Shown one piece after another: positions 56,077 to 64,000 of a stretch of 64,000 nt of DNA. Position numbers and translations under genes: made by a program. The DNA comes from Collimonas arenae (lineage in GTDB: Bacteria; Pseudomonadota; Gammaproteobacteria; Burkholderiales; Burkholderiaceae_D). Location: NCBI RefSeq assembly GCF_000786695.1, contig NZ_CP009962.1:4960001-5024000 (forward strand), in the 5' to 3' direction. The notes below the pieces were generated by a model, which worked only from the letters and a program-made list of their open reading frames with translations, made no database searches and was not told the DNA's origin. Each line of letters begins with the position of its first letter. Within the stretch, counting starts at the first letter, position 1.

Positions 56077-57309
56077 ATGGCAACTGCCGCACGCAGCGCT
56101 GCAAGCGCACGTCAGGTAAAAGAGTGGGTTTTTGTCTGGGAGGGCAAAGACAAAAAGGGCAAAATAGTCCGCGGAGAACTGCGTGCCGGTAGCGAGACTG
56201 TGGTCAACGTCACCATGCGTCGGCAAGGTATCCTGGTTACCAAAGTTAAAAAGAAGACCTTTCGTAGCGGGAAAAAAATTTCCGACAAGGATATTTCCCT
56301 GTTTACCCGTCAGCTGGCTACCATGATGAAGGCGGGCGTACCGCTTTTGCAATCTTTCGATATTGTAGCCAAAGGCCACGCGAATCCGTCGGTATCAAAA
56401 CTCGTCAATGACATCCGTGGCGATGTGGAGACAGGAACCAGCCTGAGCCAGGCATTTCGCAAGTTTCCCTTGTACTTCGATCCACTCTTCTGCAATCTGG
56501 TTGGAGCAGGCGAGCAAGCCGGTATTCTTGAGGACTTGCTGGAACGCTTGGCGATCTACAAAGAAAAAACCCTCGCCATCAAAGGTAAGATCAAGTCTGC
56601 ACTGTTCTACCCCATATCAATCCTGGCGGTGGCGTTTGTCGTTACCGCAGTGATCATGATTTGGGTGGTACCTGCGTTCAAACAGGTATTTGCAAGTTTC
56701 GGCGCCAACTTGCCCGCACCTACCTTGTTCGTAATGGCGATCTCCGATTTCATGGTGGGCAACTGGTACATCATTTTCCCTACCATATTTGCCGGCTTAT
56801 ATCTGTTCTTCCAATCTTGGAGGCGTTCGCTCAAAATGCAACGCGTCATGGATAAGCTCTTGTTAAAAGCTCCAATCTTCGGTGAGGTGATACGCAAAGC
56901 TACGATTGCACGGTGGACGCGCACTCTAGCCACCATGTTTGCAGCCGGTGTGCCGTTGGTCGAGTCGCTTGACTCTGTAGGCGGCGCATCAGGCAATGCC
57001 GTGTATCTTGATGCCACCAAGAAGATTCAGAGCGAAGTCAGCACGGGCACAAGCCTGACCACGGCAATGGAAAATGCCAACGTGTTTCCGAATATGGTGA
57101 CACAGATGGTCTCTATTGGTGAAGAGTCAGGCTCCCTGGACCAGATGCTGGGTAAGGTTGCCGATTTCTATGAAGCAGAAGTCGACGATGCCGTGGCATC
57201 CCTGTCCAGCCTGATGGAACCTCTGATCATGGTAATCCTGGGTGTGTTGATCGGCGGCTTGGTAATCGCCATGTATCTGCCAATTTTCAAACTGGGTTCG
57301 GTGGTCTGA
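56077..57309 (+). CDS. pilC: Type IV pilus inner-membrane platform protein PilC
   Basis: The membrane platform on which PilB acts. The 410-residue protein has two T2SF domains (about 75-200 and 278-400) with three membrane segments (about 175-200, 225-250 and 378-400). Family motifs are 'FTRQLATMMKAGVPLLQSF' and 'WTRTLATMFAAGVPLVESL'. Its stop overlaps the pilD start (TGATG), so the two are translationally coupled. Confidence 0.95.
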   Translation: MATAARSAASARQVKEWVFVWEGKDKKGKIVRGELRAGSETVVNVTMRRQGILVTKVKKKTFRSGKKISDKDISLFTRQLATMMKAGVPLLQSFDIVAKGHANPSVSKLVNDIRGDVETGTSLSQAFRKFPLYFDPLFCNLVGAGEQAGILEDLLERLAIYKEKTLAIKGKIKSALFYPISILAVAFVVTAVIMIWVVPAFKQVFASFGANLPAPTLFVMAISDFMVGNWYIIFPTIFAGLYLFFQSWRRSLKMQRVMDKLLLKAPIFGEVIRKATIARWTRTLATMFAAGVPLVESLDSVGGASGNAVYLDATKKIQSEVSTGTSLTTAMENANVFPNMVTQMVSIGEESGSLDQMLGKVADFYEAEVDDAVASLSSLMEPLIMVILGVLIGGLVIAMYLPIFKLGSVV

Positions 57310-58175
57310 TGCAAGATGGTATTTTTTTCCTGGCGGCGGGAAGCCTGCTTCCCACCGTTCTGGCAGCTGTTTTTGGCTTGCTTATCGGCAGTTTTCTGAA
57401 TGTAGTGATTCATCGCTTGCCGATCATGATGCAGCGCGAATCGGATAATTATGTGGCCCATGAAAGCGGCAAGCCGCTGCCGCATACCGATCGCTACAAC
57501 CTGATCGTGCCGCGTTCCGCCTGTCCGCAATGCAAACACCAGATCGGCGCATTGGAAAACGTGCCGGTGCTGAGCTACTTGGCATTGCGTGGTAAATGCG
57601 CATCCTGCAAAACGCCAATTTCCGCACGCTATCCGATTGTGGAAACATTTACCGGTGCCTTGTCTGCGCTGCTGATCTGGCATTTCGGCAGCGGCTGGGT
57701 TGGTTTGGCGACTCTGGTTTTTGCCTATCTGCTGATTGCAATGACGTTCATCGATGCCGATACGCAGTTGCTGCCCGATGACCTGACCCTACCCTTGTTA
57801 TGGCTAGGTTTGCTACTCAATCTGTCAGGCCTGTTCGTACCGCTGAATGAGGCCGTCATTGGCGCTGCTGCCGGCTATCTGAGCTTGTGGACGATTTACT
57901 GGGCATTCAAACTGCTGACTGGCAAGGAAGGCATGGGCTACGGTGATTTCAAGCTGCTAGCGGCGCTGGGCGCATGGCTGGGCTGGAAAATGCTCCCCAT
58001 TATTATCTTGTTTTCATCGCTGGTAGGCGCCATTGTCGGCATCGCGTTGATCATTTTTGCTCGCCGCGGACGCGACAATCCGATCCCGTTTGGCCCCTAT
58101 CTGGCGGCTGCCGGCGTACTGGCTCTACTTTATGGCCACACAATTCTGGAAACTTATTTCGGTTTTGCTACCTAA
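57309..58175 (+). CDS. pilD: Prepilin leader peptidase / N-methyltransferase PilD
   Basis: A membrane aspartyl protease that cleaves and N-methylates type IV prepilins and type II secretion pseudopilins. In the 288-residue protein the N-terminal cytoplasmic domain has two CxxC pairs ('CPQCKHQIG' and 'CASCKTPIS') and the catalytic aspartates sit in 'MTFIDADTQLLPD' and 'GYGDFKLLAALGAW'. Seven to eight membrane segments are visible. It ends the pilBCD unit, followed by coaE after six bases. Confidence 0.95.
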   Translation: MQDGIFFLAAGSLLPTVLAAVFGLLIGSFLNVVIHRLPIMMQRESDNYVAHESGKPLPHTDRYNLIVPRSACPQCKHQIGALENVPVLSYLALRGKCASCKTPISARYPIVETFTGALSALLIWHFGSGWVGLATLVFAYLLIAMTFIDADTQLLPDDLTLPLLWLGLLLNLSGLFVPLNEAVIGAAAGYLSLWTIYWAFKLLTGKEGMGYGDFKLLAALGAWLGWKMLPIIILFSSLVGAIVGIALIIFARRGRDNPIPFGPYLAAAGVLALLYGHTILETYFGFAT

Positions 58176-58181
58176 CAGCGT

Positions 58182-58832
58182 ATGGACCAACGCAATGGTA
58201 AAGACGGCCAGCCGGCGACAGCTAAACCGAGATTTACCGTCGGCCTGACCGGCGGTATCGGTAGCGGCAAATCCACGGTCGCCGATATGTTCGCAGAACG
58301 CGGTGCGGCAATTATCGACACCGACGCCATCGCCCACCAATTAACAGCAGCCGGCGGTATGGCCGTGACCGCGATTGCCGCACAATTTGGCGCTAGCTTC
58401 ATCGACGCCAGCGGCGCGATGGACAGGGTCAGAATGCGCGCTCATGTATTCTCCGATCCGCAAGCAAAACAGCAATTGGAAGCCATACTGCATCCGTTGA
58501 TTCGCGCCGAAACCGCCAGTGCGGCTGAACACGTGGAAGGTTCGTACCTGATCTTCGCAGTGCCGCTGTTGGTTGAGTCCGGCAGCTGGGAACAACGGGT
58601 TGAGCGCATACTAGTGATTGATTGCGACGAGCAAGTTCAAGTACAACGCGTGATGCAACGCAATGCACTGGACGAATCGCAAGTACGCGCCATCATGGCA
58701 ACGCAAGCTACCAGGCAGCAGCGTTTGCAGGCAGCAGACGATGTAATTGTCAACGACGGCGACCGCGCCGCACTATTACCGCAAGTAGAACGCCTGCATG
58801 CCTTATATGAAGCATTTGCCCGCTCCTTATAA
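58182..58832 (+). CDS. coaE: Dephospho-CoA kinase
   Basis: Phosphorylates dephospho-CoA in the last step of CoA synthesis. The 216-residue protein has the P-loop 'GLTGGIGSGKSTV' at about residues 22-34, the CoA-binding 'DTDAIAHQLT' and the lid region 'AVPLLVESGSWE'. A ten-residue N-terminal extension precedes the P-loop region. It is the usual downstream partner of pilD. Confidence 0.95.
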   Translation: MDQRNGKDGQPATAKPRFTVGLTGGIGSGKSTVADMFAERGAAIIDTDAIAHQLTAAGGMAVTAIAAQFGASFIDASGAMDRVRMRAHVFSDPQAKQQLEAILHPLIRAETASAAEHVEGSYLIFAVPLLVESGSWEQRVERILVIDCDEQVQVQRVMQRNALDESQVRAIMATQATRQQRLQAADDVIVNDGDRAALLPQVERLHALYEAFARSL

Positions 58833-58962
58833 ATGGTATAAAGCCTTGTGCAAGAACGAAAAGCCTATCCCAGAATGTTAAAAACAGAAGGGTATTTGTA
58901 ATTTCTGTTCGCATCGTTCAGAATCATGTCTTATCTGGCTCAAATTTTTAAGGGATGTCACT

Positions 58963-59718
58963 TTGATCGTCTACGAATATCCTTTCAACGAGCGCATTCG
59001 CACCCTGTTGCGGCTGGAAGACCTGCACGAAAGATTCAGCTTTTTCGTGCAACAGGAAAGTCCGCTACAACACCATATCGCGCTGTCCACCATTTTTGAA
59101 ATGCTGGAGGTTGCTGGACGCGCCGACCTGAAATCGGATCTGCTGCAAGAACTGGAACGACAAAGACAAACCCTACTCGGCTTCAAGACCAATCCAAATG
59201 TGGCGCCGGAGATGCTGGACGCCATCTTGCAGGAGATTGACCGTGTCAGCACCGCGCTGATGGCAACCCAGGGCAAAACCGGCCAGCATATCCGCGATAA
59301 CGAATGGTTGATGAGCATTCGCGGCCGCACTATCATTCCGGGCGGCGCCTGCGAATTCGACCTGCCGTCCTATTACGCCTGGCAGCAGCATCCTGCAGAA
59401 CAGCGTTTTGCCGACATTATCGGCTGGTTTGGACCGTTGGCCCCATTATTTGACGCCATCAGCATTGTCTTGCGATTGCTGCGAGAAACCGGCAGTTCGG
59501 TAAAAATAGATGCACAAAACGGTAGTTACCAGCAAATGCTGCAAGGAAAATCTTACCAGATGCTGCGATTGGTGATTGATCCGCAATTGCTAGCCATTCC
59601 TGAAATATCGGCTAATAAATATATGTTATGGGTGCGCTTCACTTCGCAAGGCGGCGACCTCAAGCCCAAGGCGTACGAAGGCGATGTACCGTTTGAACTA
59701 ACCTTGTGTAACTTTTAA
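58963..59718 (+). CDS. zapD: Cell division protein ZapD
   Basis: A cytoplasmic FtsZ-crosslinking protein that bundles Z-ring filaments. The 251-residue length and the sequence '[27 protein letters not shown]' at the N-terminus match the family (formerly YacF). The start is TTG 58963: the only ATG nearby is out of frame, and AAGGGA lies nine bases upstream. A 130-base gap follows coaE and yacG begins 22 bases after the stop, the usual coaE-zapD-yacG order. Confidence 0.94.
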   Translation: MIVYEYPFNERIRTLLRLEDLHERFSFFVQQESPLQHHIALSTIFEMLEVAGRADLKSDLLQELERQRQTLLGFKTNPNVAPEMLDAILQEIDRVSTALMATQGKTGQHIRDNEWLMSIRGRTIIPGGACEFDLPSYYAWQQHPAEQRFADIIGWFGPLAPLFDAISIVLRLLRETGSSVKIDAQNGSYQQMLQGKSYQMLRLVIDPQLLAIPEISANKYMLWVRFTSQGGDLKPKAYEGDVPFELTLCNF

Positions 59719-59740
59719 ACGTTTTATTGAGCAGAATTGC

Positions 59741-59929
59741 ATGACTACTACCGTCGATTGCCCGACTTGCGGCGTAAAAGTTGAATGGATTGCAGCAAAT
59801 AAATTCCGACCGTTTTGTTCGGAACGCTGTAAACAGATTGACCTGGGTGCCTGGGCAGAAGAGAAATACGCTATTCCGGCAGTCAATCCTCCGGATGAAA
59901 TTGACGATGATGGCAAGCTGCCGCAATAA
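59741..59929 (+). CDS. yacG: DNA gyrase inhibitor YacG
   Basis: A 62-residue zinc protein that in E. coli binds GyrB and blocks gyrase. Zinc ligands are in '[10 protein letters not shown]' and '[14 protein letters not shown]', a four-Cys ribbon. The C-terminus is acidic. It is the last gene of the plus-strand cluster. Confidence 0.94.
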   Translation: MTTTVDCPTCGVKVEWIAANKFRPFCSERCKQIDLGAWAEEKYAIPAVNPPDEIDDDGKLPQ

Positions 59930-60003
59930 TTTGCGATAGCTTTCGAGAAAACTGACGCCTAAACCAGCCGCTTATACGTGGCGGCGCCTCGCTTATCTAC
60001 GTT

Positions 60004-60417
60004 TCAGTACGCTTCGCGCCTTAATTCGTCCAGCCACTCGATCAAAGGAATCGCTGCCGGCAGCAATGGCTCTACGCCAACGCTGCCCTGCCACGAAAAA
60101 GCCTGCCCTTCCAGGCTTTGTGGCTCACCACGCCAGTCGCGGCTGATGTAAAAATGCAACCGCACATGCGCATGCGCGTATTGATGTTCAATGCCGCACC
60201 ACGGTTCTGCAGAGTGGATTTCTATCCCCAGCTCTTCCAGCAACTCGCGTTTCAGCGCATCGAAAATCGACTCGCCGGATTCAACTTTACCCCCAGGAAA
60301 CTCCCAATAGCCGGCCATCGGTTTGCCTGCTGGCCGCTGGCCCAGCAGGACGTCACCATTGGGCTTCATCAAAATGCCAACGGCTACGTTGACTGGCGAT
60401 ACTTGCTCTGTTGTCAT
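60004..60417 (-). CDS. mutT: MutT-type Nudix hydrolase (8-oxo-dGTPase)
   Basis: Removes oxidised dGTP from the nucleotide pool. The 137-residue protein has the full Nudix box 'GGKVESGESIFDALKRELLEE' at about residues 42-62 and the MutT substrate motif 'GYWEFPGG' before it. C-terminal residues 'WQGSVGVEPLLPAAIP' fit the MutT subgroup. It follows the DUF815 gene on the same strand after 20 bases. Confidence 0.9.
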   Translation of the reverse strand: MTTEQVSPVNVAVGILMKPNGDVLLGQRPAGKPMAGYWEFPGGKVESGESIFDALKRELLEELGIEIHSAEPWCGIEHQYAHAHVRLHFYISRDWRGEPQSLEGQAFSWQGSVGVEPLLPAAIPLIEWLDELRREAY

Positions 60418-60437
60418 GTTTAAATCGGGCTTTCCGT

Positions 60438-61316
60438 TTAATCGTTGCTAGTCATGCGGCCAGCGTAATCACGTGCGAATTGCCACGCAACACGGCCAGA
60501 GCGTGAGGCACGTTGCAACGCCCAACGCAATGCATCAGCGCGCGCTTCGGCGATTTGCTCGACATTGCAGCCAAAATGGCTAAGCCAGTGGCCCACAATA
60601 TCCAGATAGTCATCTTGTTTGAATGGATAGAACGACACCCACAGGCCGAAGCGTTCTGAAAGTGAAATTTTTTCCTCGACGGTTTCACCCGGATGCAGAT
60701 CGCCGTCTTCAGTAGTCTTGTAGGTAGCGTTGTCAGACATCCGCTCCGGCAGCAAATGACGGCGATTGGATGTCGCATAAATCAGCACATTGTCCGATTG
60801 CGCAGCGATACTGCCGTCCAGCGCCACCTTGAGCGCCTTATAGCCGCTTTCCCCTTCTTCAAAAGAGAGATCGTCACAAAATATAATGAAACGCTCAGGA
60901 CGCGCCGCCACCAGGTCGACAATATCAGGCAATGCTGCCAGATCATCCTTATCGACCTCGATCAGTCGCAAGCCCTGCGGGGCATATTGATTCAGGCAAG
61001 CCTTGATCAAGGATGACTTGCCGGTGCCGCGGGCGCCGGTCAGCAGTACGTTATTGGCCGGCCGGCCGTCGACGAACTGACGGGTATTCTGATCGATCTG
61101 CTGTTTCTGTATCTCGATATTATGCAAGTCCGACAAGGCGATATTTGAAATATGACCCACGGCCTGCAGATAGCCGCCAGCGGCTCCGCCGCGATGACGC
61201 CAGCGGAATGCGGTTGCGGCCTCCCAGTCTGGCGCGGCATCGGCACGCGGCAGGATGGACTCAAGACGGCCCAGCAGGGCCTCGGCGCGGATCAGGAACT
61301 GGTCTAGTTGGGTCAT
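60438..61316 (-). CDS. DUF815 family AAA+ ATPase
   Basis: A 292-residue cytoplasmic ATPase of unknown role, conserved in Burkholderiales between argJ and mutT. The Walker A motif is 'LTGARGTGKSSLI' near residue 95, and Walker B is 'FIIFCDDLSFEE' near 145. A sensor-like 'LIYATSNRRHLLPE' follows. The N-terminal third is helical. Family members are usually single-domain and lack a known partner. Confidence 0.9.
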   Translation of the reverse strand: MTQLDQFLIRAEALLGRLESILPRADAAPDWEAATAFRWRHRGGAAGGYLQAVGHISNIALSDLHNIEIQKQQIDQNTRQFVDGRPANNVLLTGARGTGKSSLIKACLNQYAPQGLRLIEVDKDDLAALPDIVDLVAARPERFIIFCDDLSFEEGESGYKALKVALDGSIAAQSDNVLIYATSNRRHLLPERMSDNATYKTTEDGDLHPGETVEEKISLSERFGLWVSFYPFKQDDYLDIVGHWLSHFGCNVEQIAEARADALRWALQRASRSGRVAWQFARDYAGRMTSND

Positions 61317-61437
61317 GGCTCAAAAAATCAGAAATGCGGTAATCGAAAGAGACAACAATCATTGATTACCATTTTGACGCAAAGCACAATGATAGTAGAT
61401 GAATATTATTTGTCGAGGCTTTACCCGCTCAAGCGCA

Positions 61438-61466
61438 GCTGCCGTCAGAACAAATCTGACGACAGC
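61438..61466. repeat. Inverted repeat downstream of argJ
   Basis: GCTGCCGTCAGA and TCTGACGACAGC form a 12-base stem with one mismatch and a 5-base loop. It lies 27 bases past the argJ stop on the minus strand but has no T tract, so a terminator role is uncertain. Confidence 0.55.
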
Positions 61467-61492
61467 CGGTATCACTACTATTTCATGGCCGA

Positions 61493-62731
61493 TCAGGAGC
61501 GATAATCGGCATTAATCGACACATAATCATGCGACAGATCGCAAGTCCAGATGGTCGCCGCCACGTCTCCGCGCGCTAGTTGCACACGCACTGTAATCTC
61601 GCTTTGTTTCATTACACGCTGGCCATCCGCTTCCTGATATTCAGGATTGCGGCCGCCGTTCTTGGCCACCAGGACGTCATCCAGATACAGGTCCAGCTTG
61701 CTGACATCCAGATCATCTACGCCGGCATAGCCGATCGCCGCCAGAATCCGGCCCAAGTTAGGATCGGAGGCAAAGAATGCTGTCTTGACCAATGGCGAAT
61801 GCGCGATCGAGTACGCGATCTTGCGGCACTCGGCGACATCCTGCCCTTGCTCCACAGTCACCGTGATGAACTTGGTTGCGCCCTCGCCGTCGCGGATGAT
61901 CATCTGCGCCAGATGCTGCGAAATATCGGTCACCGCCGCCGCCAGCGCCGCGTATTCCGGGCTGTCGACGCTGTTCACTTCCAACTCGCCGGCGCCGGTG
62001 GCGATCAGCATGAAGGAATCGTTGGTCGAGGTATCGCCATCGATAGTGATGCAGTTGAAGGAGCGGTCAGCCGCTTGCTTTACCATTTTCTCCAACACCG
62101 GCTGCGCCACTTTCGCATCGATCGCCAGGAAACCCAGCATAGTCGCCATGTTCGGCTTGATCATGCCCGCACCCTTGCTGATACCGGAAAAATTCACGGT
62201 TTTACCAGCGATGACAAGACTGCGCGAAGCCGCTTTAGGTTGCGTATCGGTGGTCATGATGGATTCAGCGGCATTGAACCAGTTATCGCCCTGCAGGTTT
62301 TTGATCGCCAGCGGCAAGCCCGCAATGATCCGCTCCACTGGTAACGGTTCGAGAATCACACCGGTCGAGAATGGCAAAATCTGCGCCGCATGGCAGCCCA
62401 GCAATTCCGCCAGCGCATCACAAGTCGCATTGGCAGCCGCAAGGCCGGCTTCGCCGGTTCCGGCGTTGGCATTGCCGGTATTGATTAACAACGCACGAAT
62501 AGGTTCGCCTGAAATCTCGGCAGCTGCCAGATGCGCTTTACTGACTTGGACCGGCGCGGCGCAAAAGCGGTTTTGGGTGAACACCCCAGCCACGGTGGCG
62601 GTAGGCACCAATTTCATCACCAGCAAATCCTTGCGATTCGCTTTGCGCACGCCGGCTTCGGCATATCCAAGCTCAATACCCGCAACGGGCAGCAGGTCGG
62701 CGGCGACGGGAACAGGGGAATTGACGGCCAT
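61493..62731 (-). CDS. argJ: Bifunctional ornithine acetyltransferase / N-acetylglutamate synthase ArgJ
   Basis: Transfers acetyl from N-acetylornithine to glutamate in the cyclic arginine pathway, and may also acetylate glutamate from acetyl-CoA. The 412-residue precursor self-cleaves before a Thr nucleophile: Thr197 in '[12 protein letters not shown]' is present. Other conserved elements are '[12 protein letters not shown]' and '[13 protein letters not shown]'. It lies downstream of secA behind a terminator, the usual neighbourhood in this order. Confidence 0.95.
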   Translation of the reverse strand: MAVNSPVPVAADLLPVAGIELGYAEAGVRKANRKDLLVMKLVPTATVAGVFTQNRFCAAPVQVSKAHLAAAEISGEPIRALLINTGNANAGTGEAGLAAANATCDALAELLGCHAAQILPFSTGVILEPLPVERIIAGLPLAIKNLQGDNWFNAAESIMTTDTQPKAASRSLVIAGKTVNFSGISKGAGMIKPNMATMLGFLAIDAKVAQPVLEKMVKQAADRSFNCITIDGDTSTNDSFMLIATGAGELEVNSVDSPEYAALAAAVTDISQHLAQMIIRDGEGATKFITVTVEQGQDVAECRKIAYSIAHSPLVKTAFFASDPNLGRILAAIGYAGVDDLDVSKLDLYLDDVLVAKNGGRNPEYQEADGQRVMKQSEITVRVQLARGDVAATIWTCDLSHDYVSINADYRS

Positions 62732-62960
62732 GAGAATCCTTAACTAAATATAAATATTGACGTTGGTAATGGGAATGATAATTCTGGCGACTCTTTGCGT
62801 GAACAATGCGGGCACAAAACCTGGCGCGAAATCAGATGGCTATTCTAAGGCGTATAGCGGGGATGTGTACAATCTGCGTCAACAAAAGCAAAGGGCGGAG
62901 ACTTCTCCGCCCCGCCCTTGTTTAATCAGTGCCAGCCTTGGCCGGCGCCAGTCATCCTGA
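62732..62960 (-). other. Region between secA and argJ
   Basis: 229 bases with the secA terminator at its upstream end; the rest should hold the argJ promoter. No gene is supported. Confidence 0.45.
62893..62912 (-). terminator. Terminator after secA
   Basis: GGGCGGAGA ... TCTCCGCCC stem with a two-base gap (a tight loop), followed on the minus strand by TTTGCTTTTG. Confidence 0.7.
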
Positions 62961-64000
62961 TTACATCAGCTGGCCATGGCACTGCTTGTACTTCTTGCCG
63001 CTGCCGCAAGGACAAGGGTCGTTGCGGCCGACCTTTGGCACATCGCTAATCTGATGCTGCGACGCATCGTTATGCGCGGTTGGCGCCAGCAATGCTTCCG
63101 GTGCTGCAGTAGGATCGAAATCAGCGTGTTGATAATGGACGTTTTCAACATGCGATTGCGCCATTTCCTCTTCCGCTGCCGCGATTTCTTCACGGTTCTC
63201 GATACGCACCGTCATCACGACCTTGACCACTTCATTCTTGATCAGGTCCAGCATCTGGCCGAACAGCTCAAATGCTTCGCGCTTGTATTCCTGCTTCGGA
63301 TTCTTCTGCGCGTAACCGCGCAGATGGATACCTTGGCGCAGATGATCCAGCGCCGCCAGATGTTCGCGCCAGTGGCTGTCGACGCTTTGCAGCATGACGC
63401 TACGCTCGAAGCCGGCGAACGACTCCTTGCCAACGATTTCGGTCTTGGCGGCATACGAACTCTCCGCCGTGGCCAGTACGCGCTCCAGCAACTCTTCATC
63501 GGTCAGGTTCGGTTCCGATTTCAGCATTTCGCCCAGCGGCACTTCCAGATGCAACTCACTAGCCAAAGTCGCTTCCAGCGCTGGGATATCCCATTGCTCT
63601 TCCAGCGATTCAGCCGGTACATGGGTGCGGAAAGTGTCGTCCAGCACACCTTCACGCAACGATGCGACAGTCTCGGTAACGCCTTGTGATTCGAGCAATT
63701 CGTTACGCTGCTGATAAATCACCTTACGCTGGTCATTGGCGACGTCGTCGTACTCCAGCAATTGCTTACGGATATCGAAGTTGCGCGCTTCCACCTTGCG
63801 CTGCGCCGACTCAATCGAACGCGATACGATACCCGCTTCGATTGGTTCGCCTTCCGGCATCTTCAAACGGTCCATGATCGCGCGCACTCGGTCGCCGGCA
63901 AAAATGCGCAGCAAGGCGTCATCCAGCGACAGATAGAAACGCGAAGAACCTGGATCGCCCTGGCGGGCGGCGCGGCCGCGCAACTGGTTGTCCACGCGAC
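62961..64000 (-). CDS. secA: Preprotein translocase ATPase SecA, C-terminal part
   Basis: The motor of the Sec translocon. Only the last about 346 residues are in the window; the frame stays open to base 64000 and the start lies beyond it. Visible parts are the helicase end '[17 protein letters not shown]', the helical wing and scaffold domains, a linker rich in acidic residues and the C-terminal zinc-binding motif '[17 protein letters not shown]' that binds SecB and phospholipid. The gene ends at 62961 with a terminator following. Confidence 0.97.
   Translation of the reverse strand, partial: RVDNQLRGRAARQGDPGSSRFYLSLDDALLRIFAGDRVRAIMDRLKMPEGEPIEAGIVSRSIESAQRKVEARNFDIRKQLLEYDDVANDQRKVIYQQRNELLESQGVTETVASLREGVLDDTFRTHVPAESLEEQWDIPALEATLASELHLEVPLGEMLKSEPNLTDEELLERVLATAESSYAAKTEIVGKESFAGFERSVMLQSVDSHWREHLAALDHLRQGIHLRGYAQKNPKQEYKREAFELFGQMLDLIKNEVVKVVMTVRIENREEIAAAEEEMAQSHVENVHYQHADFDPTAAPEALLAPTAHNDASQHQISDVPKVGRNDPCPCGSGKKYKQCHGQLM

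Overview
The window looks like chromosomal core DNA of a betaproteobacterium of the order Burkholderiales, most likely family Oxalobacteraceae (Collimonas, Herbaspirillum or Janthinobacterium type). This rests on the gene order (secA-argJ-DUF815-mutT-yacG-zapD-coaE-pilDCB; ampD-pilRS-PP0621-ypjD-ffh; rplU-rpmA-obg-proB), on the alanine/lysine/proline-repeat H1-like histone, on the SWIB protein with a basic tail, and on protein sequence character. GC content is in the mid to high 50s by eye. I saw no rRNA, insertion sequence, prophage or CRISPR array. Genus is an inference.

Layout. 1-3640: iron block: end of hemP, an unknown small protein, bfd, tonB-exbB-exbD and bfr. 3640-5630: YggU and YggT proteins and a repetitive histone H1-like gene, all on the minus strand. 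5880-10910: nrdA and nrdB for class Ia ribonucleotide reductase, with two NrdR-type boxes on a promoter far upstream of nrdA. 10950-16154: ampD, the pilS/pilR two-component system, a PP0621-type protein and a CcsA-like membrane protein. 16483-18544: ffh and the SWIB protein. 18664-23329: two tandem alkaline phosphatases (one a lipoprotein) with a candidate PhoB-type site, an unknown exported protein and a lytic transglycosylase. 23416-29896: proS, divergent rppH and a CNP1-like gene, then proB, obg, rpmA and rplU on the minus strand. 30196-36203: grxD-ubiX on the plus strand, then a minus-strand group of M61 peptidase, DUF3429 protein, MobA-like transferase, dsbC and a UbiH-type hydroxylase. 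36422-38661: tRNA-Phe and minCDE. 39045-43868: response regulator, LysM/FecR exported protein and CHASE2 histidine kinase, the least conventional group in the window. 44043-48045: hemA-prfA-dsbB-prmC. 48153-54217: aqpZ, tex, ispB, tRNA-Pro and a CorC/HlyC-type protein. 54340-59929: pilB-pilC-pilD-coaE-zapD-yacG. 60004-64000: mutT, DUF815 ATPase, argJ and the 3' part of secA on the minus strand.

How the genes fit together. The first block couples TonB energy to iron/haem uptake and iron storage and release (Bfr with Bfd). The pil genes form a split type IV pilus system: the assembly genes lie at 54-58 kb and the regulators at 12-15 kb; no pilin gene is present here. Disulfide chemistry is represented by dsbB and dsbC, and haem/ubiquinone synthesis by hemA, ubiX, ispB and the UbiH-type gene. 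The best candidates for new biology are the response regulator-FecR-CHASE2 kinase trio with TGTGGCAAT repeats upstream, the pair of histone-tail proteins, and the alkaline phosphatase operon with its uncharacterised downstream gene. Most of the rest is standard housekeeping content.
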